64,000 bases of DNA from CAVORD01 sp963698535 (GCA_963698535.1 CAVORD010000001.1:2046001-2110000); one strand, 5' to 3'. Shown: positions 9,593 to 19,956, counted from the stretch's first letter. Numbers and translations: made by a program. Notes: generated from the sequence alone by a model not told the origin.

Positions 9593-12001
9593 ATGAAACA
9601 GCTTATATTTTCCTTTCTGTTGGTTTTTGTAACAGGAAATTTTCTCTTTTCACAGACAATCACAGTAACCGATGCCGATGACAAGAGCGGCCTCTTTAAT
9701 GTTGCCGTTTACAATGAATCCGGAAGTAAATTCTGCTATACGAACAGGTATGGCAAGGCTGACATTTCAATCTTTTCAGCAGATGAGACGATCTTACTTC
9801 AACACTTCTCATACGAGATTGAAAGGATTTCTTTATCAAAGCTAAGGGAACAGAATTTTGTTGTCTCTCTCCGTAAAAGAGTGTTTGTGGTAGAGGAGTT
9901 TATAGTCTCGGCAAACAGGTGGGAACAGGACAAGAATGAAATACCTAATAAAATAGTCGCAATATCAGCTGCCTCTGTTGAGATCTATAATCCGCAGAGT
10001 GCCGCCGATCTTCTTGCTTCGGGTGGTGAAGTATTCGTCCAGAAGAGTCAGCTTGGGGGAGGAAGTCCGATGATACGAGGCTTTTCAACAAACAGGGTCC
10101 TTATTGTTGTCGATGGCGTCAGACTTAACAATGCAATCTACCGGGAAGGAAATATTCAGAATGTAATATCACTTGACCCTCTTTCCATTGAGCGTACAGA
10201 GGTAATCTTTGGTCCCGGCGCCTACATTTACGGCAGCGATGCCATTGGCGGGGTGATGGACTTTCATACATACCGTCCTATGCTGACGACAACCGATCAG
10301 CCCATGGTAAGGACAAACCTGCTTACACGTTACTCCACGGCAAACAAGGAGCAAACGGGCCATTTTTACTTCACTATAGGAGGCAAGAAGATCGGCTTCC
10401 TTACCAGCGTCACCTACTCCGACTTCAACGACCTTAAGATGGGATCCGTGAAACATGACTCATACCTTCGTAATGAGTATGTTGTAAGAGAAAATGGTGT
10501 CGATATTATCAGGCAGAACAGCGACCCGCGGGTACAGTACTATTCGGGCTACAGCCAGTTCAACACCATGAATAAACTCAGATACAGAATAAATGATAAT
10601 GTTGACCTCGAATTGTCGAGCCACTATTCAAGGATCTCGGATGTTCCACGCTACGACAGGCTTATACAGTACAGGAACGGACAGCTCCGTTATGGTGCCT
10701 GGTATTATGGCCCTCAGATATGGATGATGAACAACCTGCAGGCTACACTGGGTAATAAAAACAGATTCTATGACCACCTGAAGGCCACCGTTTCACAGCA
10801 GGTATATAAGGAGAGTCGTCATGAAAGAAAATTGGGAAGTTCCACCCTCACAAGCCAGAACGAACAGGTAAATATTCTCTCCCTTAACATTGATCTCGAT
10901 AAGGAGCTTGTTGAGAACAAGAAATATCTCTACTGGGGAACCGAAATGGTTTATAACAATGTGATATCGGAAGGTAGCCAAATGAATGTTGTATCAAGGG
11001 TCGAAACACCGGCTGCCACAAGATATCCCGACGGTGAAAACATATACTCATCATTCTCACTATATGGGGGTTACAAGAATAATCTAACTGAAAAGATAAC
11101 TTTCAACACAGGCGGAAGATTTAACTATGCAGGACTTACATCTTTCATCGATGATAATTCATTCTATAACCTGCCATTCACATCATTCTCACTCCATAAC
11201 AGCGCTTTAACCGGCTCGGCTGGTATAGTGATACGCCCCGACGACAAGACGCAGATAAATGTTAATGCCTCAACAGGGTTCCGTGCTCCTAACCTTGACG
11301 ATACAGGAAAGGTATTTGAGTCGGCTCCCGGGGTAGTGGTGGTACCTAATCCCGATCTTAAACCCGAATACGCATGGAATATCGACCTGGGTATCGCAAG
11401 AGATTTCGGTGAGATCTTTCATACTGAATTAACAGCCTATTATACGATCCTCGATAATGCCATGGTAAGGAGAGACTTCCTTTACAACAACCTGCCAACG
11501 CTGGAATACAACGGTGTTGACAGTAAGGTCGAGGCAATAGTAAATACAGGATCGGCAACAACCTATGGGTTGCAGGGAATAGTGCAGCTTAACATTACCT
11601 CACGGATTAAGGCAAGGAGTGTTATTAACCTTTCCGACGGCAAGGATGATGAGGGTATTCCCCTTCGCCATATAGCGCCCCTCTTTGGATCAACTCATTT
11701 AACTTACGAAACAACTCGTTTTACTGCCGATCTCTATTCTGTCTATAACGGGACAAAACCATTTGAAAAGATGTCACCCTCCGAGATCGAAAAACCATAC
11801 CTCTATGAGGCTGATGGTGATGGTAACCCTTACGCACCCGGATGGTATACACTTAACTTTAAGATCTCCCTTAATCTCTACAATTGGGGAAGCATTAATG
11901 CAGGTGTGGAAAATATTCTTGACCACAGGTACAGGCCCTACTCCTCTGGTATTGTCAGTCCCGGTCGTAATTTCATCATCTCACTAAAGGCGGTAATTTG
12001 A
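9593..12001 (+). CDS. TonB-dependent outer-membrane receptor
   Basis: An 802-residue intact receptor: signal peptide, a carboxypeptidase-like regulatory domain (residues ~20-95), a plug (IRGFSTNRVLIVVDGVRLN, then GPGAYIYGSDAIGGVMDF) and a 22-strand-type barrel ending in a C-terminal aromatic/hydrophobic strand. The plug and the NRVLIVVDGVRLNNA block resemble haemoglobin/haem-type receptors, but substrate cannot be fixed from sequence alone. No SusD partner is adjacent, so it is more likely a metal/haem/cofactor importer than a glycan system. It stands alone, with 150 bases of spacer upstream. Confidence 0.92.
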   Translation: MKQLIFSFLLVFVTGNFLFSQTITVTDADDKSGLFNVAVYNESGSKFCYTNRYGKADISIFSADETILLQHFSYEIERISLSKLREQNFVVSLRKRVFVVEEFIVSANRWEQDKNEIPNKIVAISAASVEIYNPQSAADLLASGGEVFVQKSQLGGGSPMIRGFSTNRVLIVVDGVRLNNAIYREGNIQNVISLDPLSIERTEVIFGPGAYIYGSDAIGGVMDFHTYRPMLTTTDQPMVRTNLLTRYSTANKEQTGHFYFTIGGKKIGFLTSVTYSDFNDLKMGSVKHDSYLRNEYVVRENGVDIIRQNSDPRVQYYSGYSQFNTMNKLRYRINDNVDLELSSHYSRISDVPRYDRLIQYRNGQLRYGAWYYGPQIWMMNNLQATLGNKNRFYDHLKATVSQQVYKESRHERKLGSSTLTSQNEQVNILSLNIDLDKELVENKKYLYWGTEMVYNNVISEGSQMNVVSRVETPAATRYPDGENIYSSFSLYGGYKNNLTEKITFNTGGRFNYAGLTSFIDDNSFYNLPFTSFSLHNSALTGSAGIVIRPDDKTQINVNASTGFRAPNLDDTGKVFESAPGVVVVPNPDLKPEYAWNIDLGIARDFGEIFHTELTAYYTILDNAMVRRDFLYNNLPTLEYNGVDSKVEAIVNTGSATTYGLQGIVQLNITSRIKARSVINLSDGKDDEGIPLRHIAPLFGSTHLTYETTRFTADLYSVYNGTKPFEKMSPSEIEKPYLYEADGDGNPYAPGWYTLNFKISLNLYNWGSINAGVENILDHRYRPYSSGIVSPGRNFIISLKAVI

Positions 12002-12075
12002 TAACATGATCAATACTCCGGCAGGGTATTGAAAAAATTTATGTTATCTTTTGAAATCAATTAAGAGATTTAACT

Positions 12076-12987
12076 ATGAAACGACTTTACTTTTTTCTTG
12101 TTCTGGCAGGGATAATTATGCTGTCATCGTGCAGCGGCAATGAGATCACATCAACACTGGCTCCATCGGTTACCGAGGGACCTGCAACCGGCTCTCTGGT
12201 TATTGTGGGAGGTGCTATGAAAGACACCTCGATCGTAAACAGATTCGTTGCCCTTGCCGGCGGTGCCGATGCCCACATAGTAGTTATTCCTACAGCAGGC
12301 GGTGAAGAGACGATCGATACCCTGCGTCTTACTGCTTTTCTAAGGAACGCAGGTGTTAAAAGAATTTCCGTGCTTCATACATACGACTCTGCAGTTGCTA
12401 ACCAACCCGATTTTGTTGAGCCACTGAAAAGTGCTACCGGAGTATGGTTCGGCGGCGGACGCCAATGGAGGATCGTCGATTCATATGGAGGTACTTTAAC
12501 TGAGACCGAGATAAGAAAAGTCCTTGAAAGAGGCGGCGTTATCGGAGGCAGTTCGGCAGGAGCAACGATACAGGGCAGCTACCTGGTAAGAGGCGACACC
12601 AGGACCAATACAATTATGATGGGTGATCATGTGCGCGGATTTGGATATGTCACTAACTGCGCTATCGATCAGCACCTGCTGGTACGGAACAGGCAGCATG
12701 ACCTTATCCCGGTAATTGAAAACAATCCTGAGTTGCTGGGAATAGGTCTCGATGAGAACAGTGCTATTGTGGTTACCGGTAACCAGTTTGAGGTTATAGG
12801 GGCCAGCTTTGTAGCTGTTTACGACAACAGGCTGTGGAACAATGCCTCAGAAGGAAAATCACTGCCTAACAATGGCAAATTCTTCCTGCTTAGACGCGGC
12901 GATAAGTACGATCTTAAAAGCAGAGAGGTCATTAACTGGTCGGGTGGCGACTCAAGAAATATCTTCCTTGAAACTATCCCGGAATAA
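12076..12987 (+). CDS. Cyanophycinase-like S51 peptidase, lipoprotein
   Basis: A 303-residue protein with a lipobox (LSSC, Cys19) and a peptidase S51 fold. The nucleophile Ser160 lies in GGSSAGA, with GVWFGGGRQWR just before it and AIDQHLLVRNRQ after it, as in cyanophycinases that cleave beta-aspartyl-arginine. The lipid anchor suggests periplasmic or surface action on imported or external cyanophycin-like peptides. Cyanophycin synthetase is not nearby. It lies 74 bases after the TonB receptor and 7 bases before the acetyltransferase-like gene, and may be co-transcribed with the latter. Confidence 0.9.
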   Translation: MKRLYFFLVLAGIIMLSSCSGNEITSTLAPSVTEGPATGSLVIVGGAMKDTSIVNRFVALAGGADAHIVVIPTAGGEETIDTLRLTAFLRNAGVKRISVLHTYDSAVANQPDFVEPLKSATGVWFGGGRQWRIVDSYGGTLTETEIRKVLERGGVIGGSSAGATIQGSYLVRGDTRTNTIMMGDHVRGFGYVTNCAIDQHLLVRNRQHDLIPVIENNPELLGIGLDENSAIVVTGNQFEVIGASFVAVYDNRLWNNASEGKSLPNNGKFFLLRRGDKYDLKSREVINWSGGDSRNIFLETIPE

Positions 12988-12994
12988 TATATTT

Positions 12995-14188
12995 ATGAAC
13001 GAAAGCAAACAGGATTTCTCACTGGTTGAGGTTAACACCAGCAAGCTGGAAAAAGAGTTCATACTCCTGCCCGTAAGACTGTACAAAAAGGATAAATCAT
13101 GGGTGCGTCCTCTCGATAACGATATTAATGAGGTGTTCGATCCCTCTAAAAACAAACACTTCAGGAACGGCGAAGCGTGCCGCTGGCTTGCGGTTGACAA
13201 CCATGGTAAAACAGTCGGAAGGGTTGCTGCTTTCTTTGATAAAAAGATAGCTGCCAACAACAAACAGCAGACTGGAGGCATGGGTTTTTTTGAATCCATC
13301 AATAATAAGGAGGTTGCATTTTTACTGTTCGACCGCTGCAAGGAGTGGCTTAAGGAGAAGGGCATGGAGGCGATGGACGGACCGGTCAATTTCGGCGACC
13401 GCGACAGGTGGTGGGGTCTTCTGGTTGATGGTTTTAATGCCCCTAACTACCGAATGCCTTATAACTTCCCCTATTACAGAGAATTCTTCGAAGATTACGG
13501 ATTTAAAAACTATTTCGAGCAGTACACATACTACCGGGTAATAGGCACGGGTGGCCTCGATCCTGTGATACTGGAAAAAGCTGAGCGGGTAGCTGTTAAT
13601 CCTGAGTATACCTTTAAGCATGTTACTAAGAAGGATATGGATAAGGTGCCCGGCTGGTTCCTTGAGATATACAATAAGGCATGGGCCCGCTTTACCGGCG
13701 TTAAACCCATTACCACTGTCCATGCCAACGCCCTCTTTAACAGCCTGAAGCCTATCCTCGACAAGAAATTGCTCTGGTTCGGATTCTTCAATGGCGAACC
13801 GGTTGCCTTCTTTCTTATGCTTCCCGAGATCAACCCTATAATCAAGCTATTGGGTGGCAGCATGAATATTATAGGCAAAGCCAAATTCTTCTGGTATCGT
13901 TTTGTGGTAAGGAAATGTACCAAGGCCTTCGGGATGATCTTTGGAGTCGTTCCTGAACATCAGAAGCGTGGCGTTGAAGGTGCAATTATTATGGCTTTCG
14001 CTAAAATAGCATTTTCACCCGGATTTAAGTATTACGACCTGGAATTTAACTGGATAGGTGATTTCAATCCCAGTATGATGCATCTTCTGGAACAGATAGG
14101 TGCACGGATAGTTAAAACCCACATTACCTATCGGTTACTGTTTGACCCGGAGGCCCGATTCGAGAGGGCTACAAGGGTTAATACCTGA
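12995..14188 (+). CDS. GNAT-superfamily-like protein
   Basis: A 397-residue cytoplasmic protein. The N-terminal ~100 residues (VRPLDNDINEVFDPSKNKHFRN and GRVAAFFD; shown separately here) and the C-terminal VVPEHQKRGVEGAIIMAFAK with YYDLEFNWIGDFN match a common Bacteroidetes protein with a divergent GNAT fold. The QKRGV segment fits an acetyl-CoA pyrophosphate loop. The start at 12995 was chosen because it follows the cyanophycinase stop by 7 bases and begins the conserved region; a longer in-frame form would overlap that gene. Substrate unknown. Confidence 0.75.
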   Translation: MNESKQDFSLVEVNTSKLEKEFILLPVRLYKKDKSWVRPLDNDINEVFDPSKNKHFRNGEACRWLAVDNHGKTVGRVAAFFDKKIAANNKQQTGGMGFFESINNKEVAFLLFDRCKEWLKEKGMEAMDGPVNFGDRDRWWGLLVDGFNAPNYRMPYNFPYYREFFEDYGFKNYFEQYTYYRVIGTGGLDPVILEKAERVAVNPEYTFKHVTKKDMDKVPGWFLEIYNKAWARFTGVKPITTVHANALFNSLKPILDKKLLWFGFFNGEPVAFFLMLPEINPIIKLLGGSMNIIGKAKFFWYRFVVRKCTKAFGMIFGVVPEHQKRGVEGAIIMAFAKIAFSPGFKYYDLEFNWIGDFNPSMMHLLEQIGARIVKTHITYRLLFDPEARFERATRVNT

Positions 14189-14265
14189 CCTTTATCACCT
14201 TTGGCATGGCTTTTGATTATAGTTATGTACACAGGCAAAGCAAAATATACCCCGCCTGGCGGGGC

Positions 14266-14297
14266 AAGGCAGTCCAAAAGGGCTGCCTTCTTATTTT
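14266..14297 (+). terminator. Rho-independent terminator
   Basis: A 10-bp stem with one G-T pair (AAGGCAGTCC / GGGCTGCCTT) around an AAAA loop, followed by CTTATTTTATT. It ends the 12,076-14,188 transcript before convergent trpS. A second small hairpin (CCCCGCC/GGCGGGG) lies just upstream. Confidence 0.8.
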
Positions 14298-14347
14298 ATT
14301 ATCCGCTCAGGATTAGCTGTTACAGGAACACAGCCCGTATCTGAAGA

Positions 14348-15355
14348 TCAGAAGGGCCTGTAACCAATTATCTCCCTCACCTCTCTTATTGTTTTGGAAG
14401 CACTTTCACGGGCTTTCTCTGCACCCTGCGATGCCACTTTGGCAAGATATTTATTGTCGGAGCTTATCTCCAGTATCCTCTCCCTGATAGGTGTGGTAAA
14501 CTTTATAAGATCCTCTGTGAGCTGCTTCTTCATGTCGCCATATCTGATGGTACATTTGGCATGCTCCTCCTTAAAGAATTTAACTGTTGACTTCTCAGAA
14601 ACGACATCCATTATGGTAAAGATATTCTTCACCGGCTCGGAGGGCTTCTCTCCCGGTGCCTGCGGACCGGCATCCGTTACGGCCCTCATCACCTTCTTCT
14701 TTATTTCGGCAGGTGAGTCGAACAGATAAATACCGTTATCGTCACTTTTTCCCATTTTGCCGGAACCATCCAGACCGGGGATCTTTACCAGCTGCTTGCC
14801 AAAATTATATGCATCGGGCTCAGGGAAATAGTCGACATTATACATGGTGTTGAATCGTCTGGCAAACTTTCTTGTCATCTCCAGATGTTGCTCCTGGTCC
14901 TTGCCTACAGGCACCTTGTGTGCCCTGTGTATTATTATGTCGGCTGCCATAAGGACAGGATATGTAAGCAATCCGGCATTAATATTGTCGGGCTGCTTCC
15001 TTACTTTCTCCTTGAAAGAAGCTGTTCTTTCAAGCTCACCAACATAGGCATTCATATTTAACAGAAGATAGAGCTCCGTTACTTCGGGCACATCGCTCTG
15101 AATGAAGACCGTGGCCTTCTCAGGATCGATACCACAGGCGAGATACTCCGACAATACCTGCTTTATATTATTGTGAAGATCTGCGGGATGGGGATGGGTT
15201 GTAAGAGAATGATAATCTGCAATAAAAAAATAGCAGTGATTCTCATTCTGCATCTGTAAAAAATTCTTCATCGCCCCGAAATAGTTCCCAAGGTGAAGAT
15301 TGCCTGTCGATCTTATGCCGCTAACTACTGTTTCCATCTTATCTTTTTTCAGCAT
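14348..15355 (-). CDS. trpS: Tryptophan--tRNA ligase
   Basis: Class I synthetase that charges tRNA-Trp. The 335-residue product has the HIGH-type motif in GNLHLGNYFGA, the KMSKS-type motif KMGKSDDN, and the Trp-pocket AADIIIHRAHKVPVGKDQ(E) region. Open frame extends to 15463, but the start at 15355 has GAGGAG seven bases upstream and matches usual family length; the ATG at 15337 (METVVSGIR) is the alternative. It is divergent from rbfA with a shared 120-bp control region. Confidence 0.95.
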   Translation of the reverse strand: MLKKDKMETVVSGIRSTGNLHLGNYFGAMKNFLQMQNENHCYFFIADYHSLTTHPHPADLHNNIKQVLSEYLACGIDPEKATVFIQSDVPEVTELYLLLNMNAYVGELERTASFKEKVRKQPDNINAGLLTYPVLMAADIIIHRAHKVPVGKDQEQHLEMTRKFARRFNTMYNVDYFPEPDAYNFGKQLVKIPGLDGSGKMGKSDDNGIYLFDSPAEIKKKVMRAVTDAGPQAPGEKPSEPVKNIFTIMDVVSEKSTVKFFKEEHAKCTIRYGDMKKQLTEDLIKFTTPIRERILEISSDNKYLAKVASQGAEKARESASKTIREVREIIGYRPF

Positions 15356-15381
15356 GATCATACTCCTCTCATGCCAGATGA

Positions 15382-15389
15382 CAAAGGTA
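15382..15389 (-). promoter_or_regulatory. Bacteroidetes -7 box of trpS
   Basis: On the minus strand the sequence is TACCTTTG (TAnnTTTG), 26 bases before the chosen trpS start. The upstream -33 element is weak. Confidence 0.45.
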
Positions 15390-15449
15390 AATGTTTTGAT
15401 CAAAATTTTGCTATCACAAGCCCTATGGTGGCTTTTATATAGTAAGTTG

Positions 15450-15457
15450 TATCTTTG
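15450..15457 (+). promoter_or_regulatory. Bacteroidetes -7 box of the rbfA operon
   Basis: TATCTTTG is an exact TAnnTTTG match 21 bases before the rbfA ATG. It faces away from the trpS promoter. Confidence 0.5.
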
Positions 15458-15478
15458 CCGCATAATAATCGATCACAG

Positions 15479-15817
15479 ATGGAATCAACAAGGCAGAAGA
15501 AGGTATCGCGACTAATCCAGAAGGAGATGGCCGACCATTTTCTTAAACATGGAAGGGACTATTGTCAAGGCCAGATGATTTCTGTTACTATCGTCAGAGT
15601 AACGCCCGATCTCTCACTGGCTAAGGTGTACATCAGTCTTTTCCCTTCGCAAAACCAGGATCAGGTTCTTGAAAATATAAGGGAGGCGGCTACCAGCATC
15701 AGATATGAACTGGGGCAGAAGGTCAGAAACCAGCTCAGGATAGTTCCGGAGATCAACTTCTACATCGACGACAGTCTCGATTATATTGAAAACATTGACA
15801 AACTGCTCAATACTTAG
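15479..15817 (+). CDS. rbfA: 30S ribosome-binding factor A
   Basis: Cold-shock ribosome maturation factor that binds the 30S subunit near the 5' end of 16S rRNA. The 112-residue product has the KH-fold features of RbfA: basic N-terminus RQKKVSRLIQKEMADHF, then VTIVRVTPDLSLAKVYISLF and the C-terminal strand LRIVPEINFYIDDSLDYI. The start at 15479 matches the normal N-terminus; an upstream in-frame ATG at 15455 overlaps the promoter. It is the first gene of a five- to six-gene plus-strand run. Confidence 0.93.
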   Translation: MESTRQKKVSRLIQKEMADHFLKHGRDYCQGQMISVTIVRVTPDLSLAKVYISLFPSQNQDQVLENIREAATSIRYELGQKVRNQLRIVPEINFYIDDSLDYIENIDKLLNT

Positions 15818-15819
15818 AA

Positions 15820-16638
15820 ATGCAGTACGATCCTATTAAAAAGAGCGTTGGTGCTCTGTTCAACAGGTCTCTCTTCCTGCGCCGTCTGTTCTACACCCTT
15901 CTCGATATTCTCCTGTTACGATCATGGCATGTAAGAAGGAAGCTTAAGTCGGTTTCTGCTTCCCTGCCCGGGGATGCTGCAGTTATGGATGCAGGCGCCG
16001 GTTTTGGTCAGTACACCTGGAGGATGGCACGTAAAAATCCGCGCTGGACGATCGATGCTGTTGACATCGACGACGATCATGTGGCTCAGGCCTCCGGCTT
16101 TTTCAGCAAGACCCCTGTTGCCTCACGGGTTACATTCACCAAAGGCGACCTTACAACATTTTCCGATAAAGAGAAGTATGACCTTATACTCTCCGTCGAT
16201 GTGATGGAGCATATCCTCGACGATGTGACCGTAATGAAGAATTTTTGTAATGCCCTGAAGAAAAACGGCTGTCTTGTCATATCCACCCCTTCCGATAAGG
16301 GCGGGTCAGATGCGCACGACCACGACGACGACTCCTTTATCGGGGAACACGTAAGAAACGGATACGGTATAACCGAGATAGAAGAGAAGCTTACCATGGC
16401 CGGATTCTCTGACACAGAATGCAGGTACACCTATGGCAAGCCAGGCAGCATCTCATGGGTTATATCTATGAAAATACCGGTGCTGATGGCAGGAAAATGG
16501 AAACCTTTGCTTATTTTTCTTCCCTTCTATTACCTGATAGTCATGCCCTTCGCGCTCATTCTTAACCTGGCCGACACCATGATAACACACAAGGAGGGAA
16601 CGGGTCTTATTGTAACAGCCTTCAAAAGAACAGATTGA
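15820..16638 (+). CDS. Class I SAM-dependent methyltransferase
   Basis: A 272-residue protein with the Rossmann SAM-binding motif VMDAGAGFGQYT (about residue 66), acidic loop VDIDDDHV, and post-I motif YDLILSVDVMEHI. A hydrophobic C-terminal pair (LLIFLPFYYLIVMPFALIL) suggests membrane association. The substrate is unknown; it may be a lipid or quinone-like small molecule. It starts 2 bases after the rbfA stop and overlaps the next gene by 4 bases, so the three are translationally linked. Confidence 0.85.
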   Translation: MQYDPIKKSVGALFNRSLFLRRLFYTLLDILLLRSWHVRRKLKSVSASLPGDAAVMDAGAGFGQYTWRMARKNPRWTIDAVDIDDDHVAQASGFFSKTPVASRVTFTKGDLTTFSDKEKYDLILSVDVMEHILDDVTVMKNFCNALKKNGCLVISTPSDKGGSDAHDHDDDSFIGEHVRNGYGITEIEEKLTMAGFSDTECRYTYGKPGSISWVISMKIPVLMAGKWKPLLIFLPFYYLIVMPFALILNLADTMITHKEGTGLIVTAFKRTD

Positions 16639-17858
16639 ACACTTCTCTTTATATAGCCAGAAGATATCTCTTCGCAAAGAAGACAAGAAATGCTATTAAC
16701 ATAATCTCATCTATCTCTGTGGCAGGGGTGACTGTAGGTACTGCTGCCCTCATTATTGTTCTTTCGGTTTTTAATGGTCTCGAAGAAATGGTGAGAACCA
16801 TCTTCAATACCAGTGACCCCGATCTTATTGTTACACCTGTTGAAGGGAAAACATTTATCCCCGCCGAAAAGACCCTGTCGCTAATCACCTCAGTGGAGGG
16901 AGTACAGACTTTGTCATCAGTACTCGAAGAGAATGTATTGCTGAAGTACGATGAACGTCAATATATTGCTGTTATAAAGGGTGTTGAAAGTAACTACTCC
17001 GATATTTCAGGCCTCGACAGTGCAATGTGGGACGGCAAGTTCCTCCTGCAGGCCGATAATGGCAGACCTTACGCAATCGTAGGACTCGGTGTGGCCAGTT
17101 ACCTGGGATTGAACATTAATTTCCTTACCCCTTTGAATATTTATGTCCCCAGGCGTACAGCCCAGCCCGGGGCAGGCGCCGAGAACGCCTTTACACGGAT
17201 GTTTATCTTCCCGTCGGGGATATTCTCGGTGGAACAGGAATTCGATTCACGATATGTTATAGTGCCCATAAGTTTTGCCCGGGAGCTTCTCGACTATGAG
17301 TCGGACGTAACCTCACTGGAAATAAAACTCACCCCCGGAACAAATGTCAACCCGATACAAAAAGAGATAAGGAAAATAGTAGGAGAGGAATTTGAAGTCA
17401 AAAACCGCCTTGAACAACAGGAGATCTTCTATAAGGTGATGAGATCGGAACGGCTGGCTATATTCATAATTCTTACATTCATTATCATTATCGCCTCCTT
17501 CAACGTTATCGCCTCTCTTACAATGCTTATCATTGAGAAAGAGAAGGATATTAGTATCCTTAAAAGTCTCGGTGCCGATAAATCGCTGATACGCAAAATA
17601 TTTATCTTCGAGGGATGGATGATATCCCTTTTCGGAGCTCTCCTTGGATTGATCCTTGGCTTCCTCATCTGCTGGGCTCAGCAGAAATTCGGCCTTGTTA
17701 AGCTGCAGGGCGAATCGCTTATCATGGACTCCTACCCGGTTGTAATGAGCTTAAATGACTTTGTTATTGTTCTGGGTACTGTTGTTGCAATAGGATACTG
17801 GGCTGCCTGGTATCCTGTAAGGTACCTTACAAGAAAGTATCTTGCCGACTACAATTAA
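16635..17858 (+). CDS. LolC/LolE-type ABC transporter permease
   Basis: A 407-residue permease with an N-terminal helix after IARRYLFAKK, a large periplasmic MacB-type domain (~residues 45-255), and three C-terminal membrane helices of the FtsX type, including the EKEKDISILKSLGAD coupling segment. Such proteins extract lipoproteins from the inner membrane toward the outer membrane. It starts at TTG within the overlap TTGA with the methyltransferase stop. The partner ATPase LolD is not adjacent. Confidence 0.9.
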   Translation: MNTSLYIARRYLFAKKTRNAINIISSISVAGVTVGTAALIIVLSVFNGLEEMVRTIFNTSDPDLIVTPVEGKTFIPAEKTLSLITSVEGVQTLSSVLEENVLLKYDERQYIAVIKGVESNYSDISGLDSAMWDGKFLLQADNGRPYAIVGLGVASYLGLNINFLTPLNIYVPRRTAQPGAGAENAFTRMFIFPSGIFSVEQEFDSRYVIVPISFARELLDYESDVTSLEIKLTPGTNVNPIQKEIRKIVGEEFEVKNRLEQQEIFYKVMRSERLAIFIILTFIIIIASFNVIASLTMLIIEKEKDISILKSLGADKSLIRKIFIFEGWMISLFGALLGLILGFLICWAQQKFGLVKLQGESLIMDSYPVVMSLNDFVIVLGTVVAIGYWAAWYPVRYLTRKYLADYN

Positions 17859-17876
17859 ATCACTACTTTTAATATT

Positions 17877-18715
17877 ATGAATCGTGCTTTCATAATTCCC
17901 CTTCTTATTATCTCCCTCCTCGTATCATGCAAACCCGGGATCGAAAAGACCATTAAGAAAAAAGGCATAATACCGGAGAAGGAGTTCATCGAGATACTCA
18001 CTGAATTCAGCATTGCCGATGGTATAATCAATGAGCCATCACTTGTTAACAGTTTGCATTTTAATGACTCTGACAAATATCCATATGCTGGTGCTTGCAA
18101 ACAAGGGTTTTACAAAAGAGCAGCTCGACCATACCCTTGAATACTACTTCCTTAGGAAGCCGAAGCGGCTGGAACAGATCTATGATGAGGTACTGAAGAA
18201 TCTCAGCGAAATGGAGGCCAGGGTGGATTTAAAAATTAACAGCACAACAGAAAAATCAAAAAACCTCTGGAACGGTAAATCATCCTATTTTCTGCCTCAG
18301 GAGGGCGTCGCTGAAAAGATAGCCTTCAACATAGCCATACCCGATACCGGTCTTTACAGTCTTACCGTCGCCATCACAATGTTTTCCGACGACCAGAGCA
18401 TCGACCCAAAGGTTACCCTCTACTACTGGTACGACAATGGTACTCCTGAAGGTATGAGTATCCCATGGCCCGAGACTGTCATTATTAAGGATGGACAGAC
18501 ACATGAGTACGTGGTATCATACAGAAATACCAACAGTCTTATTACCCATGTCAGAGGATATCTGCTCGACCATTCTCCGCAGCCAGGCTCACACTGGGAA
18601 AAGAATGTACGCATCGACAAGATCATTCTCGAAAAAGCAGAGCCCGGAAAAGGAGCTATACGATGAGGCAGCAGCAGAGGGTGCCGAAAAAAACGAGAAT
18701 GGTGTTGAGCAATGA
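17877..18715 (+). CDS. DUF4296 lipoprotein (two frameshifts)
   Basis: A Bacteroidetes lipoprotein: signal with lipobox Cys in LLVSCKPG, then the DUF4296 core (EFIEILTEFSIADGI, later KGFTKEQLDHTLEYYF and YDEVLKNL), then a ~130-residue beta-rich domain. Two single-base insertions appear: one C of CC at 18081-18082 (repair gives KYHMLVLANKGF) and one C of CCC at 18643-18645 (repair gives KAEPEKELYDEAAAEG). With both repaired the stop falls at 18713-18715 and overlaps the next ATG as ATGA, a normal operon junction. Function unknown. Confidence 0.75.
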
Positions 18716-19956
18716 GAAAATATTCTGCGCAATATGCCCTTTCGCCCGACGGCAGGCTTCTGAAGCGACCGGTAATAACAACAGACAATGATGGCACCAT
18801 TATCTCTCTTGAGGATACCCGTGGCGACCTGCGTGAAAGTGCCTCCCTTGAGTTTTACAATGGGATAATTGTCCCCGGGTTTGTTAATGCCCATTGCCAC
18901 CTTGAACTTAGCAGCATGAAGGGTGTTCTGCCGCAGGGTAGCGGACTGGGTGAGTTCATTACGGGTGTCAGGGAGAAAAGGTCGCGCTACGAATCAAATG
19001 CTCTGAATGCCGCCCTTTCCGCCGACTCGCTTATGAGCAGAGAGGGTATCGTTCTTTGCGGTGATATATCCAACAGCGCACTCACTGTTCCCGTTAAGGA
19101 AAAGAGTTCTATACAATATGTCACCTTTGTTGAGGTCTTCGGTATAGATCCTTCTTCCGCACCTAAAAGGTACGAGGAGGGTGCTGAAGTGCTGAGATCA
19201 TTTAAAAATGCCGGACTGGAAGCATATATAACACCCCATTCATTCTATTCGGTCTCATCCGGTCTTCATAACCTGCTGATAAAGAACAGGAAAGAAAACG
19301 AGATCCTCTCCATCCATTTCATGGAGTCGGAAGAGGAAGAGGAAATTCTTAAGTCGGGGAGAGGTCCTGTAATGGACTCATATGCCAGAATGGGCTTTGA
19401 CAACAGATCACTTGAACTGCCCCGCAGCCACACCGATGCCCTGAGGGATCTCACGGGCCGAACCGGCAAGCTTATACTTGTCCATAATACATTTGTTACG
19501 GAATCGACAGTTAGAAAGGCACTCGATCGTGGCAATACATACTTTTGCCTCTGTCCCTCATCCAACAAATATATCACCGGTTCTGTACCTCCTGCCGATA
19601 TGATGAAAACTATGGGATGCGACATCATACTTGGCACCGACAGCCTTGCCTCCACAGGGCGACTGTCGATCCTCGGGGAGATGAAGATAATACAGGCTTC
19701 ATTCCCATCCATACCCCTTGGCACCATCTTAACATGGGCAACCCTTAAAGGAGCAGAAGCCCTGGGAAAAGAGAGTATTTATGGCTCCTTCACTCCGGGG
19801 AAGAGACCGGGAATGGTTCTGCTGGAGAACCTCGACCTGAATAATTTCCGCCTCCTTCCCGAGACAAATACTAAGATAATAGGACCCACGACGGAGATAG
19901 TACCACTCTTTTTCAGCCGTCATCTTTTTATTGTAAATTTGCCCGATACTTATTCT
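18712..19956 (+). CDS. Amidohydrolase (metal-dependent deaminase type)
   Basis: Cytoplasmic metal-dependent hydrolase of the chlorohydrolase/SsnA/MtaD group. Metal ligands are seen in NAHCHLELSSMKG (about residue 61), SIHFMESEEEE, LVHNTFV and GTDSLASTGRLS. The conserved domain ends around 19,880 (LLPETNTKII). From there to 19,956 the frame continues, in one uninterrupted reading, into the radical SAM protein. A TAAATTTG promoter box inside that stretch, and out-of-frame stops right after NTK, suggest that the true stop was lost to a one-base indel. Substrate unknown; deamination of an adenosine- or guanine-like compound is typical. Confidence 0.8.
19934..19941 (+). promoter_or_regulatory. Possible -7 box of the radical SAM gene
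   Basis: TAAATTTG (TAnnTTTG) 16 bases before the ATG at 19957. It supports separate transcription of the radical SAM gene. Confidence 0.4.
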